Of a stretch of 64,000 nt of DNA, positions 18,263-25,793 are shown in pieces. The notes below the pieces were generated by a model. The model had not been told where the DNA came from and searched no databases. It worked only from the letters and a program-made list of their open reading frames with translations. Position numbers and translations under genes: made by a program. Within the stretch, counting starts at the first letter, position 1; each line of letters opens with the position of its first letter. The DNA is from Aurantibacter crassamenti (GTDB taxonomy: Bacteria > Bacteroidota > Bacteroidia > Flavobacteriales > Flavobacteriaceae). Location: NCBI RefSeq assembly GCF_016811105.1, contig NZ_JAFBGM010000001.1:1926126-1990125 (forward strand), written 5' to 3'.

Positions 18263-21200
18263 ATGAGCGACCCTAATACGGTCGTACTTAAAAAATCATT
18301 AAATATTACGGTAAGCCATAAGGTTGTGAAAACTAACCTTAGCTTTTTACAGCCTTATTTTACCGAAATTGAACCCTATTATACAGACAGAAAACCAAAT
18401 GCTCATAAGGGCGTAATATCTTACTACGGGTTAAATGGTTTATTGAATCGGCTTAATACTTACATAAGCACCAACAAAAAGTTTGATGCACCGCCAATTT
18501 TAAAAGGCATTTACAAGGGGGGTACAAGTGGGCAATATTGCACTATGTCCGCACCTTTCTTATTCTTTGACATAGACGTAAAGAATGAAGAAAATAAGCC
18601 CTTACAAGATGCCTATACTAATGCAGCTGTATTTGATGAACTTCAAAAGGTAGCTTTACTGGTTTGGCGTTCTAATAGTCAAAAAGGTATTGCAGGTATT
18701 TTGCACGTGCCAATGTTAGGCAATGTTAATAAAACGGAAACCGCACTACATAATAAAATTGGTAACGCTATAACAAACTATTTAAGCAACTATTTACTTA
18801 AAATGGGTTATGCAGTTGTTTTTGATGTAGCACAAAATAAGTTTAGACAAATACGATTTTTAGCAGAACAAAAAGAAGTCCGAACCTATAATTCAAACCC
18901 CTATACTTTTGATTATGCAATACAAGAACTGGAAGCCACCACCTACAACAATATAAAGAACTATGTATTTGAATCACCAACCGCAGTACATGGCAGTATT
19001 AAGCAACAATTTAATTTTAATAACCCTATTGATAATATAATTTTATCGTGTGGTTTTTCTAAAGTTAACGGGGCAAAACGATACAAACATTTTAATACCA
19101 CAAGCAGCAGCAGCGGTAGCACCGACCCAAAAAAAAATATATTTTACAATCATAGTAGTAGTTTTTCTAACCGCAAAGTATTTGACCCGTTCAGCTTAGT
19201 ATTATACACTAAATACGATAATGATTTTAACGCGTTTTTAAGCGATTTAAAGCAACAAGGGTATAAGGAGCAAAAACCTCAACAAAGTATTGTTAAAGAT
19301 GCCCTAAAACGACTAAAAAACCCCAACATTACAGATAAAGAAATCTTTGCAGCTTTATTTGATTTAATAAACTTACCTACACCCGAAAAACTGGATTTAA
19401 TAAAAGAGAATTGCAGAACTGCAAAAGATAGGCTAATGTATTGCAGCTATCTAAAAAGTAAAAATTTACTAATTAATTACGATGCATATTTTGAGATTGA
19501 AAACTATGTAAGCGAAGTATTAGAAAAGGTTTTAAATATAGCAGATAAAAAAAAGAAGGTCATACTTAGAGCAGAAACGGGAACAGGAAAAACAACCTCT
19601 TTTTTATTGGACTTTAAAAAGCACCGACCTAATGCACGATGTTTAATTTTAGCACCCCTTACCGTAATTGTAGAACAATCGGCATACGACTATAAAAATA
19701 TCGTTGCTTTGACTGGTAAAAGTGAACCTTTAGAGCATACAAAAGCAAAAACGGAACAACTTGTATTTGCTACCTATGAGCAGGGAACTAAGCACCTTGT
19801 AAACGGTAACAAATTTGATTTTATAGTGATAGATGAGGTTCACAACCTGTTTTTAAGTAACTCTTACAAGCGAACTACAATAAATGAACTTACCGCCTTA
19901 CTGGAATATAAAAAGGTAATAGGATTAACAGGAACGCCAAACAATTTATTTACTGATGTTGGTTACTCTTTGGTATCGGTAACAAAAAAACAACAACGCC
20001 CCGTTGAGATTGTGCAACGTGTAGATAATAGAAGACCTGAAAAAATAGTTTTACAGCATTTAGAGAATGTAAAAGGTAAAGTGATTTTTAGGGTAAACAG
20101 TACGCAGACCATACAGGAAATAAAAACGGAACTTATCAAAAATAAAAAGTTCATTGAAAATGAAATCCTGGTTTTGTATTCAAGTCAAAGAATAAAGAAA
20201 AGCAGCCAATACACCGAAATAATAAATACAAGTAAATTTACCGATAGTATAAAAATTGTTCTTACTACTGGTTTAATTGATGAGGGTATTAATATCAATC
20301 AATTAGGTTTTACCGATGTTGTTTTTATTGAAACAGAATTCACCCCAAGCCCAGAACCTTTAAAACAATTCTTTGCTCGTTTTAGAAATGCAGATACAAA
20401 CCGTAAGAATTACCACTACTATAAAAAAACCAACAAACAGGAATCCAAGTACTGGAACGAAAAAAAAGACTATTCGCAGAAGTTAGAAATATTAAAAAAC
20501 AATAATATTAATGACTTCAATACTTACAACGATTTAACCAACGATAATAATTTTTACTACAGTAACCGAAAAATAAATACGTACTACCTTGGCTATGAGG
20601 TGTATACAAAGTTTGTTTCTTTATTTACTCACTATGAATTTAACTACTACCTAACGAACAACTACAATTTAAAAATCAATATTGATAGTAAATATTTACT
20701 ATCTACTATTGACACCTCCGACATTGCACAAAGTAAAAAAGAAGTAAAAAAGAACATAGCCGAGCAGCTTTATAATAATTGGGAAAATATCGAGGTTGGT
20801 GTAAAGCGTATAACAACCGATAAGCAACTAAAAAAAATAATTGAAGACATTGGGCAGCCTATAGAAAATGAATTACTGGACTTTGTGCAAACTAATATTA
20901 AGACCTTAGAGCGTTATTGTAGGTATTATTATCAACTTTTATCTACTGGTAAAACTGACCCGTTAGAATACTTAACAGACGGTAAAAAACTAAATGATCC
21001 AAGAAACATAAACCGAGTTATAAAATTATTTGAAACTATTAATTTAATAGAGCAGCCAAAAACCAAAAGAGATAAAACCAACCAAAAGAAAATATTATCT
21101 TTTATACAGGATATTAATATCGTTAAAAATTTAGATACTGGGTTAATGTTCAAACTTTGGAATAAATACAAAATAACCAATAATAGTAGCTATAAGGATA

Positions 21201-21280
21201 AGCACCTTCACGACCTAATAAGCCATTATACGAAATGGAAATTCGACAACAAAAATCAAAGGTTTAAGTTTAAGGAATAG
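18263..21280 (+). CDS. Primase-helicase replication protein (VirE_N/BT4734-like primase plus DEAD-type helicase)
   Basis: A 1005-aa fusion. The N-terminal 250 residues resemble the archaeo-eukaryotic-type primase of the VirE_N/BT4734 group: FFDIDVK (Asp103, Asp105), a SNSQKGIAGILHVP strand and an AQNKFRQIRFLA segment sit at the expected active-site order. Residues about 415-750 are a superfamily 2 helicase with Walker A ETGTGKTT (Lys443), DEVH box at 524-527, GLTGTPNN, and TTGLIDEGINI plus QFFARFRNAD as C-terminal motifs. Related combinations replicate small plasmids and phage satellites. The last 250 residues are Lys/Asn-rich with no known domain. It is the likely replication initiator of this element. 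Confidence 0.82.
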   Translation: MSDPNTVVLKKSLNITVSHKVVKTNLSFLQPYFTEIEPYYTDRKPNAHKGVISYYGLNGLLNRLNTYISTNKKFDAPPILKGIYKGGTSGQYCTMSAPFLFFDIDVKNEENKPLQDAYTNAAVFDELQKVALLVWRSNSQKGIAGILHVPMLGNVNKTETALHNKIGNAITNYLSNYLLKMGYAVVFDVAQNKFRQIRFLAEQKEVRTYNSNPYTFDYAIQELEATTYNNIKNYVFESPTAVHGSIKQQFNFNNPIDNIILSCGFSKVNGAKRYKHFNTTSSSSGSTDPKKNIFYNHSSSFSNRKVFDPFSLVLYTKYDNDFNAFLSDLKQQGYKEQKPQQSIVKDALKRLKNPNITDKEIFAALFDLINLPTPEKLDLIKENCRTAKDRLMYCSYLKSKNLLINYDAYFEIENYVSEVLEKVLNIADKKKKVILRAETGTGKTTSFLLDFKKHRPNARCLILAPLTVIVEQSAYDYKNIVALTGKSEPLEHTKAKTEQLVFATYEQGTKHLVNGNKFDFIVIDEVHNLFLSNSYKRTTINELTALLEYKKVIGLTGTPNNLFTDVGYSLVSVTKKQQRPVEIVQRVDNRRPEKIVLQHLENVKGKVIFRVNSTQTIQEIKTELIKNKKFIENEILVLYSSQRIKKSSQYTEIINTSKFTDSIKIVLTTGLIDEGININQLGFTDVVFIETEFTPSPEPLKQFFARFRNADTNRKNYHYYKKTNKQESKYWNEKKDYSQKLEILKNNNINDFNTYNDLTNDNNFYYSNRKINTYYLGYEVYTKFVSLFTHYEFNYYLTNNYNLKINIDSKYLLSTIDTSDIAQSKKEVKKNIAEQLYNNWENIEVGVKRITTDKQLKKIIEDIGQPIENELLDFVQTNIKTLERYCRYYYQLLSTGKTDPLEYLTDGKKLNDPRNINRVIKLFETINLIEQPKTKRDKTNQKKILSFIQDINIVKNLDTGLMFKLWNKYKITNNSSYKDKHLHDLISHYTKWKFDNKNQRFKFKE

Positions 21281-21555
21281 TGTTTTACTTATTAAGGAAC
21301 TTAGACACCCTTATTCCTTATGATCAACTCAATGAATATAGGTGTTAACAAAGATTTTAACAAAGTTTTTTTTAGCATACAAAACCAGGAAAAAACAGCA
21401 TAATTAATGTGAATTATTGACCTTTATTTTAAGCAAAAAAAATATAACAATACTTTATGCTAATTGCTTTTGTTTTAGTCTTCATAATTAGTCTGTTTAA
21501 TTATTGTTGATTAGACACCGCTAGATATTGGTTGTATTTAACGGTGTTGTTTAAA

Positions 21556-22578
21556 TTAAATACACCGCTCACCTATTACAATAGCATCATCCGCATCCAT
21601 AACACCGTCATTGTTGGAATCGAATTTAACATCTGGTTCTATTATGTAAAAAACACCTAAACTAATTGTGGCTTCTCCTGTTTTTGAATTATAAGTAGTT
21701 CTTTTTATATTGTAAGTAAAGTTGAAGTTGATGTTTTCTCTACTAGATGTTAATTCTATTTTAGATATTAAAGAATTATCTGAAACCTTATTAAAACTAA
21801 TCGTCGCATTTCCATAATTTTTAATCAGAATAACTAAAGGCTCATCCTCTCTTATTACAGATTGGACGTTATAATTTTCATAAGTGATAATTAAATCCTC
21901 ACAACCATCATTAAAGAATAATAAAGGGTGAAGGGCTTGTGAACTTCCATCCCATCCAACTTGACCATTAAAACTAAATTCTTTCCACGTATAACACAAA
22001 GTTTCAATAGTCTCTACTATGGTTTTATCTGCTTCTACCGTTAAATTAAAAGGTAAAGGCTTTTCTACAAATGCTGCAAAATTATAATTTGGATCAAACT
22101 TATCTGGCACTACAAAAAGTGTGTCCATTTCTTTTGATACTAGATAAAGGTCTTTAACCGTATAACTGCCTTCTAATAGTTCTAAAGTTTCAGTTACATT
22201 AAATTTATCACCTTCAATATCTATGTCTAGACCTTCTTTAATTTCAATCCCAGTGCTGTCATTTACTATTTCAACTATTAATTCACTTGGTGTTTTAGTA
22301 TTATCGCAGTCAGGTACAAATATTTTCTCCGATACCTCAGGAGCGACAAAACCACCACTAAAAAATACAAATCCTTTTTTAATTTCAATTTCTTCTGGCG
22401 TTATTTCAACTTCTTGCTCATCTTCTTCACCCACCTCTTCGTCAGCTTCTTCGCTTAATTCTTCATCTGTAGTCTCATTTACCTCTTCGTTAGTTTCATC
22501 CAACTTTATCGGTGATTCATCCTTTTGACAGGAACATAGCACTAGTGCTATAACTAAAAATAATATTGCTTTTTTCAT
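21556..22578 (-). CDS. Element-encoded lipoprotein with acidic linker and C-terminal Ca-binding loop
   Basis: A 340-aa probable lipoprotein (lipobox LCSC, Cys at residue 18). A strongly acidic, repetitive Glu/Asp-Thr linker spans residues about 28-60 and is likely unstructured. Beta-rich domains follow, and the extreme C-terminus DSNNDGVMDADDAIVIG is an EF-hand/dockerin-type calcium loop. Surface attachment is likely. It is the first cargo gene after the replication protein, convergent with it. I do not recognise the beta domains. It may alter the cell surface of the host, for example phage or particle binding, but that is speculation. Confidence 0.75.
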   Translation of the reverse strand: MKKAILFLVIALVLCSCQKDESPIKLDETNEEVNETTDEELSEEADEEVGEEDEQEVEITPEEIEIKKGFVFFSGGFVAPEVSEKIFVPDCDNTKTPSELIVEIVNDSTGIEIKEGLDIDIEGDKFNVTETLELLEGSYTVKDLYLVSKEMDTLFVVPDKFDPNYNFAAFVEKPLPFNLTVEADKTIVETIETLCYTWKEFSFNGQVGWDGSSQALHPLLFFNDGCEDLIITYENYNVQSVIREDEPLVILIKNYGNATISFNKVSDNSLISKIELTSSRENINFNFTYNIKRTTYNSKTGEATISLGVFYIIEPDVKFDSNNDGVMDADDAIVIGERCI

Positions 22579-22814
22579 AACATAAATGTAACTTTTTAAT
22601 TAAATCTGAATTGAGTTTATCGATTAAAAGCGTAATTAATCCATTAAATACAATATGCAAAAAAAAGGTTTTTAGTGTTGCTCTAAGCAATAGTGCAACA
22701 GTGTTTTATAGTACATAATTAGAGTATTTATTTCTAATAATTATATTCATTGCGTAAATTAATATAAAAATACAAGCATTTTTTACACATTAAAAAACTT
22801 CATTGGTATCTGTT

Positions 22815-22828
22815 CGCGCGCGTATTGT
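22815..22828 (+). repeat. CGCGCGCGTATTGT repeat, copy 1
   Basis: A 14-bp sequence of alternating CG followed by TATTGT. It is repeated exactly 150 bp downstream at 22965-22978. Such a CG run is striking in DNA this AT-rich. Confidence 0.6.
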
Positions 22829-22964
22829 ACAAGATTCATAAACATAATATCTAACTAATCTTACACTATAAAAAAAGATGTGCATGGTGAAGATATGCAG
22901 TCAAAGATTTTTGGGCAATCACAACATGTATTAAGGGTTAAAAAGAGATTATTCAACAACTACG

Positions 22965-22978
22965 CGCGCGCGTATTGT
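22965..22978 (+). repeat. CGCGCGCGTATTGT repeat, copy 2
   Basis: Second exact copy, extended by one more CG on its 5' side. It lies 35 bases upstream of the ATG of the small lipoprotein gene, within its likely promoter or operator region. Confidence 0.6.
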
Positions 22979-23012
22979 TTTACTTTTCTGAAAACCTCAC
23001 TATATTGTAGGT

Positions 23013-23171
23013 ATGAAACCTTTACTTTTTATTTTTCTGTTAATATTATCTTGTACACCAAACACCACCCAACTGGAAAAGGAAAACAAGCGATTACAAA
23101 AAGAGGTTGACAGCCTTAAAAGTGAGTTGCACAAATGTGATATGATGTTGAGAATAAATGAAGTTGGTTAA
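23013..23171 (+). CDS. Small 52-aa lipoprotein with coiled coil
   Basis: A short gene outside the usual length cut-off. MKPLLFIFLLILSC forms a compact lipoprotein signal with Cys14. The rest (QLEKENKRLQKEVDSLKSEL) is a heptad-patterned coiled coil. Its TAA stop overlaps the ATG of the next gene as TAATG, which signals translational coupling. Size and layout recall phage Rz1-type or small entry-blocking lipoproteins, but there is no sequence match I can claim. Confidence 0.7.
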   Translation: MKPLLFIFLLILSCTPNTTQLEKENKRLQKEVDSLKSELHKCDMMLRINEVG

Positions 23172-23401
23172 TGGGTATCTATGAATTTAACATTTTATCC
23201 GACCATGATAAATACGATATAGTATTTACTATGGCGCAATTTGTAGATGTAGTTACAGAACAGCAAACTAGATACGCCCTTTATTCTTTGTCTTTGTTTT
23301 GGGTTGAAGTTGAATACTACGCCCCTACAAATAGGATAACAGGTATCAGTAGTTTTGTTTCAGGAGATAAACTAAGTCGATATAGTCAAATGAACGATTA
23401 A
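23171..23401 (+). CDS. Hypothetical 76-aa protein coupled to the small lipoprotein
   Basis: A 76-aa soluble protein starting at an ATG that shares its first base with the preceding TAA stop. It is acidic and aromatic (SLFWVEVEYYAPTNRITGISSF) with no signal peptide and is predicted as a small alpha/beta fold. I do not recognise the family. Coupling to the small lipoprotein implies the two are made together. It converges on the ART-like gene with 8 bases between the ends. Confidence 0.65.
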   Translation: MGIYEFNILSDHDKYDIVFTMAQFVDVVTEQQTRYALYSLSLFWVEVEYYAPTNRITGISSFVSGDKLSRYSQMND

Positions 23402-23409
23402 GAATGAAT

Positions 23410-23973
23410 TTAACCCAAATAACCTTCAACATATTTATCTGGAAATTCAATTTTGAGATTTGACAAATCCCACTTTGCAGGGTCGCGCATAAACAGGACT
23501 AATTTTGGTTTTAAAACTAAGAAAGAAGGGTTTCTAGTATTCTTTATTTTTAGCAAGTTTGTGGAATCTTGTGGTAGATTACTTTTATTACCTTCAGCCA
23601 TCCTTACAATAGTATAAGGGAATAAATTGTGCCTTGATGCGTATTCTATTATACTTTCTAAAGTGATTGTACTTTTTTTAACTACTAAAGTTAATTTATC
23701 TCTAAGTTTTTCTAAATACTCTAAGTGTGCTGTATTGCCATAAATATCAAAACAATTCCTCTCTTCAATATTTATTGTGCATCCACAAATTACATAATTA
23801 TCCTTGTAATGTGTTTTACCCCACCAATGGGCATGTTCAATATAATTTTCCCAAAAATAATAACCTACTCCAGCCCAACAATTTTCCGAATTACTTTTAA
23901 ATGGAACATTGTTTTCAATGTAGTCAGGGTCCCCTTGGTCATCAACTGTATGATATATTTTAACTGAACGCAA
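23410..23973 (-). CDS. ADP-ribosyltransferase-like protein, putative toxin of a TAC module
   Basis: A 187-aa protein with the hallmarks of an H-Y-E type ART fold. It has YHT at the very N-terminus (His8), then WAGVGYYFWEN at 33-43 followed by AHWWG, which matches the G-x-GFY...A..WA pattern of DUF3990-like ARTs. A candidate third-motif Glu lies in ITLESIIEY or near the C-terminus. The start must precede YHT, and the only available codon is TTG at 23973, one codon after the TAG of the SecB-like gene in the same frame. Family knowledge suggests transfer of ADP-ribose from NAD to RNA, DNA or protein. In this position it is the likely toxin. Catalytic assignment is inference. Confidence 0.65.
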   Translation of the reverse strand: MRSVKIYHTVDDQGDPDYIENNVPFKSNSENCWAGVGYYFWENYIEHAHWWGKTHYKDNYVICGCTINIEERNCFDIYGNTAHLEYLEKLRDKLTLVVKKSTITLESIIEYASRHNLFPYTIVRMAEGNKSNLPQDSTNLLKIKNTRNPSFLVLKPKLVLFMRDPAKWDLSNLKIEFPDKYVEGYLG

Positions 23974-23976
23974 ACC

Positions 23977-24381
23977 CTATTTTATTATAGTATTTGCCTT
24001 TAAAGGCGTTTCTAAATTTGAAAGGTTTAGGGTCGGTAAAATAAATGCTGTGTGATTTGCTTGATTTGATACTAAACTAACATACGCCCTTAAGTAAGGA
24101 AAGAATATGGCAATTGCATTTCTGTAAAAGAATGTTGGAATATCTTTAAGTTCCTTAGCATTTTCAAATTTAAATGTTCCTACGGAAAATATTTCAACAA
24201 ATATATCCTTGTCTCCGGAGGTAGCTGTAAACTTAATTAAGAGGTCAAATTTAGATAGATCCTTATAAAATATGCCTGAAGGTTCAAACTGAATATTAAT
24301 ATTTTCAGTATTTAGTTTCTGAAAATCAATTAAAACTTTATCAAACCGATAAGAATCGAAGGAAAATGCTACGTTGTCCAT
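23977..24381 (-). CDS. SecB-like chaperone of a putative TAC module
   Basis: A 134-aa SecB-fold protein. The C-terminal half reads NAIAIFFPYLRAYVSLVSNQ (FFPYLR at 93-98) then LPTLNLSNL (115-123), matching the LFPYARECITSMV and LAPVNFDAL segments of E. coli SecB. The N-terminus FSFDSYRFDKV fits the first SecB strand. Bacteroidota generally lack a housekeeping SecB, and the gene sits on a mobile element between a small acidic gene (41-base overlap) and an ART-like gene (same frame, one TAG between). That is the context of toxin-antitoxin-chaperone systems, where the chaperone stabilises the antitoxin. It could also serve only as a chaperone for the toxin. Confidence 0.8.
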   Translation of the reverse strand: MDNVAFSFDSYRFDKVLIDFQKLNTENINIQFEPSGIFYKDLSKFDLLIKFTATSGDKDIFVEIFSVGTFKFENAKELKDIPTFFYRNAIAIFFPYLRAYVSLVSNQANHTAFILPTLNLSNLETPLKANTIIK

Positions 24382-24625
24382 TTGTGTAAAATAAAAAATC
24401 CGAGTTAAAACTCGGATTTTTAATTAATATATCGAAATTAAATTTAATCTTATTTGGAATTTTTAAATTCGCAGAGTATTTGAACTCCTTTTGATAAAGG
24501 ATTATGTCATCTAAGTCAAAACCTTTTGAACAAGAATTAGAAATTATCTCGTCCCATTCTTTATCAAAATCATTTTGATTAAGATTATCAAAATGTGCAT
24601 CTATCATTTTATTCATTTCTTCCAT
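24341..24625 (-). CDS. Small acidic protein, putative antitoxin of a TAC module
   Basis: A 94-aa protein, unrecognised by family. The frame opens at a TTG at 24643, but the ATG at 24625 (MEEMNKM) is preferred because a TATCATTG box covers 24641-24648. The N-terminal part is acidic and helical (DNLNQNDFDKEWDEII). The C-terminal 30 residues are aromatic and aggregation-prone (NPSFNSDFLFYTNG, SIFLRFL), as expected of a chaperone-addiction tail bound by SecB. The 3' end overlaps the SecB-like gene by 41 bases and contains a perfect 11-bp terminator-like stem. The antitoxin role rests on position and tail character only. Confidence 0.55.
   Translation of the reverse strand: MEEMNKMIDAHFDNLNQNDFDKEWDEIISNSCSKGFDLDDIILYQKEFKYSANLKIPNKIKFNFDILIKNPSFNSDFLFYTNGQRSIFLRFLSV
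24394..24421 (-). terminator. Terminator-like hairpin inside the putative antitoxin gene
   Basis: A perfect 11-bp stem (AAAAATCCGAG and its complement) with a 6-base loop is followed on the minus strand by a T-rich run. It ends 12 bases before the ATG of the SecB-like gene. It lies within codons of the upstream gene, so it would act as an attenuator lowering chaperone/toxin mRNA relative to antitoxin mRNA, or hide the next start. Confidence 0.65.
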
Positions 24626-24640
24626 CACACATATTTTATA

Positions 24641-24648
24641 CAATGATA
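24641..24648 (-). promoter_or_regulatory. Putative -7 box of the TAC-like operon
   Basis: TATCATTG on the minus strand matches TAnnTTTG at seven of eight positions and lies 15 bases upstream of the ATG at 24625. The TTTGATTCAAA palindrome at 24657-24667 overlaps the upstream promoter region. Confidence 0.4.
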
Positions 24649-25110
24649 CGTAACTATTTGATTCAAAATAAAAATTATTTTAAAATAATTAAAATTTTCT
24701 TTTAGTTTTCAGGTAAATACTAAAGTATGTACTATTAATTGTATAGTCACAATATAACTGATAAACTTACATAAAATTGTGTTAAAAGACTAAAAATGAA
24801 GGTATTCCAATCCAGTTAATGGTTGGGTTATACTATAAAAAACAGGAGTGTTGTAATTTCTTCTTTTTATTTTACATAATGTTTTCTCTTATTCCCTACA
24901 AGATTTGTCGAATACATACTCTTAAAATTTTAAAAAATTAAGGAAATATAAATATTTAATCATTTGTTATTGAGTCAAGTAGATGATTATTTGGAAAACT
25001 TCCAAGCTTTTTAGTTATATTTTATCTTAATTCTTTTATGTTGAGTGTGAACTGATAATGTATAATAACTGCCTTACAAAATTTGTATAATCAATATTTT
25101 TTCAAATACT
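24644..25110. other. 467-base intergenic region upstream of the TAC-like operon
   Basis: No ORF or RNA gene was recognised. It holds the promoter box and two palindromes (24657-24667 and 24673-24690) next to the TAC-like operon. The rest is AT-rich sequence without visible structure. Confidence 0.4.
24657..24690. promoter_or_regulatory. Two adjacent palindromes upstream of the TAC-like operon
   Basis: TTTGATTCAAA (24657-24667, 5+1+5) is followed by the perfect 18-bp palindrome AATTATTTTAAAATAATT (24673-24690). Toxin-antitoxin operons are commonly autoregulated through such dyads. The second is pure A/T and could arise by chance. Confidence 0.4.
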
Positions 25111-25386
25111 TTATTTTCTTAAAATTTCCCAACCGCCATCTGGCACAGCCCAATAGCCCAAAACCGGCATAATTAAAATAGTGATTCGTGAAGGGTAACG
25201 ATAATATAGGTTAAGTTCAATATTATCTGTATTCATTTCGTACTCAAAATAAAATCCTTCTAAAGTTAATGGCTTTTGTGTAATACCAGCATCCTTTAGG
25301 GCACAATCATAGCGTTCCTTGCCAACTTCTTTCAATAGTTGACGAACAGCATTTTTATCATAATTACGAAATATAATTTTGGACAT
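25111..25386 (-). CDS. Element-encoded hypothetical protein
   Basis: A 91-aa protein starting at an ATG and ending in LGYWAVPDGGWEILRK. The first 30 residues are helical and charged, and the middle is beta-rich (FYFEYEMNTDNIELNLYYRYP). No signal peptide or clear membrane helix is present. I recognise no family. It is the last gene before the right end of the element, 725 bases upstream of the TAC-like operon start and on the same strand, but too far to assume co-transcription. Confidence 0.6.
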   Translation of the reverse strand: MSKIIFRNYDKNAVRQLLKEVGKERYDCALKDAGITQKPLTLEGFYFEYEMNTDNIELNLYYRYPSRITILIMPVLGYWAVPDGGWEILRK

Positions 25387-25762
25387 AATCCAAAATTATG
25401 GATTATTTCCAATTTAAAAATGATTGTTGATAAATAATATTAATAATCATTTGTAAAAAAATCAATATACGGATTAATCTTAAAATACTTACTTGGCAAC
25501 TATACAGGAGCAGAACCTTATTAACCAATTTTAATTAACAAACGATGAAAAGACGACGAAAACTTGATTAATCAATATTTTTTCAAAATCGACCGTTTGA
25601 CGACAGTTTGCTCCCAGTTTAAACTTGATTTAAAGATTTTTCCGAGGTCATTACACACGTGAGAAGAAAAAAAGGGATGCAAATTACTGCAACCCTTTTA
25701 CTTTGTTCAAATATTGTCAATTACTGGCAACGTAATGACGAAATAAAGATAATATTAATACC

Positions 25763-25783
25763 GTTGGGATTTGGTTGGGAAAA
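25763..25783 (+). repeat. 21-bp direct repeat, right copy (putative integrase arm site)
   Basis: Exact copy of 15252-15272 in the same orientation, with two GTTGGGA half-sites 11 bp apart. It lies 53 bp inside the right attachment repeat. Arm-type integrase sites are expected at this position in both ends. Confidence 0.7.
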
Positions 25784-25793
25784 ATTTAAAATA

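Larger units (their letters stand above)
22579..23012. other. 434-base divergent regulatory region with CG-repeat tracts
   Basis: It lies between the lipoprotein gene (minus) and the small lipoprotein pair (plus). It holds two copies of an unusual alternating CG tract (22815-22828 and 22965-22978). A 76-codon open frame at 22880-23110 lies in a different frame and is not protein-like. Confidence 0.5.

Noticed and set aside
22223-22528. 101-codon Ser/Thr-rich frame antisense to the element lipoprotein
   Set aside because: It is the mirror of the acidic Glu/Asp-rich linker on the other strand, a typical shadow frame.
22880-23110. 76-codon open frame in the element
   Set aside because: Composition is not protein-like, it runs over the CG tracts, and its 3' half overlaps the better-supported 52-aa lipoprotein in another frame.
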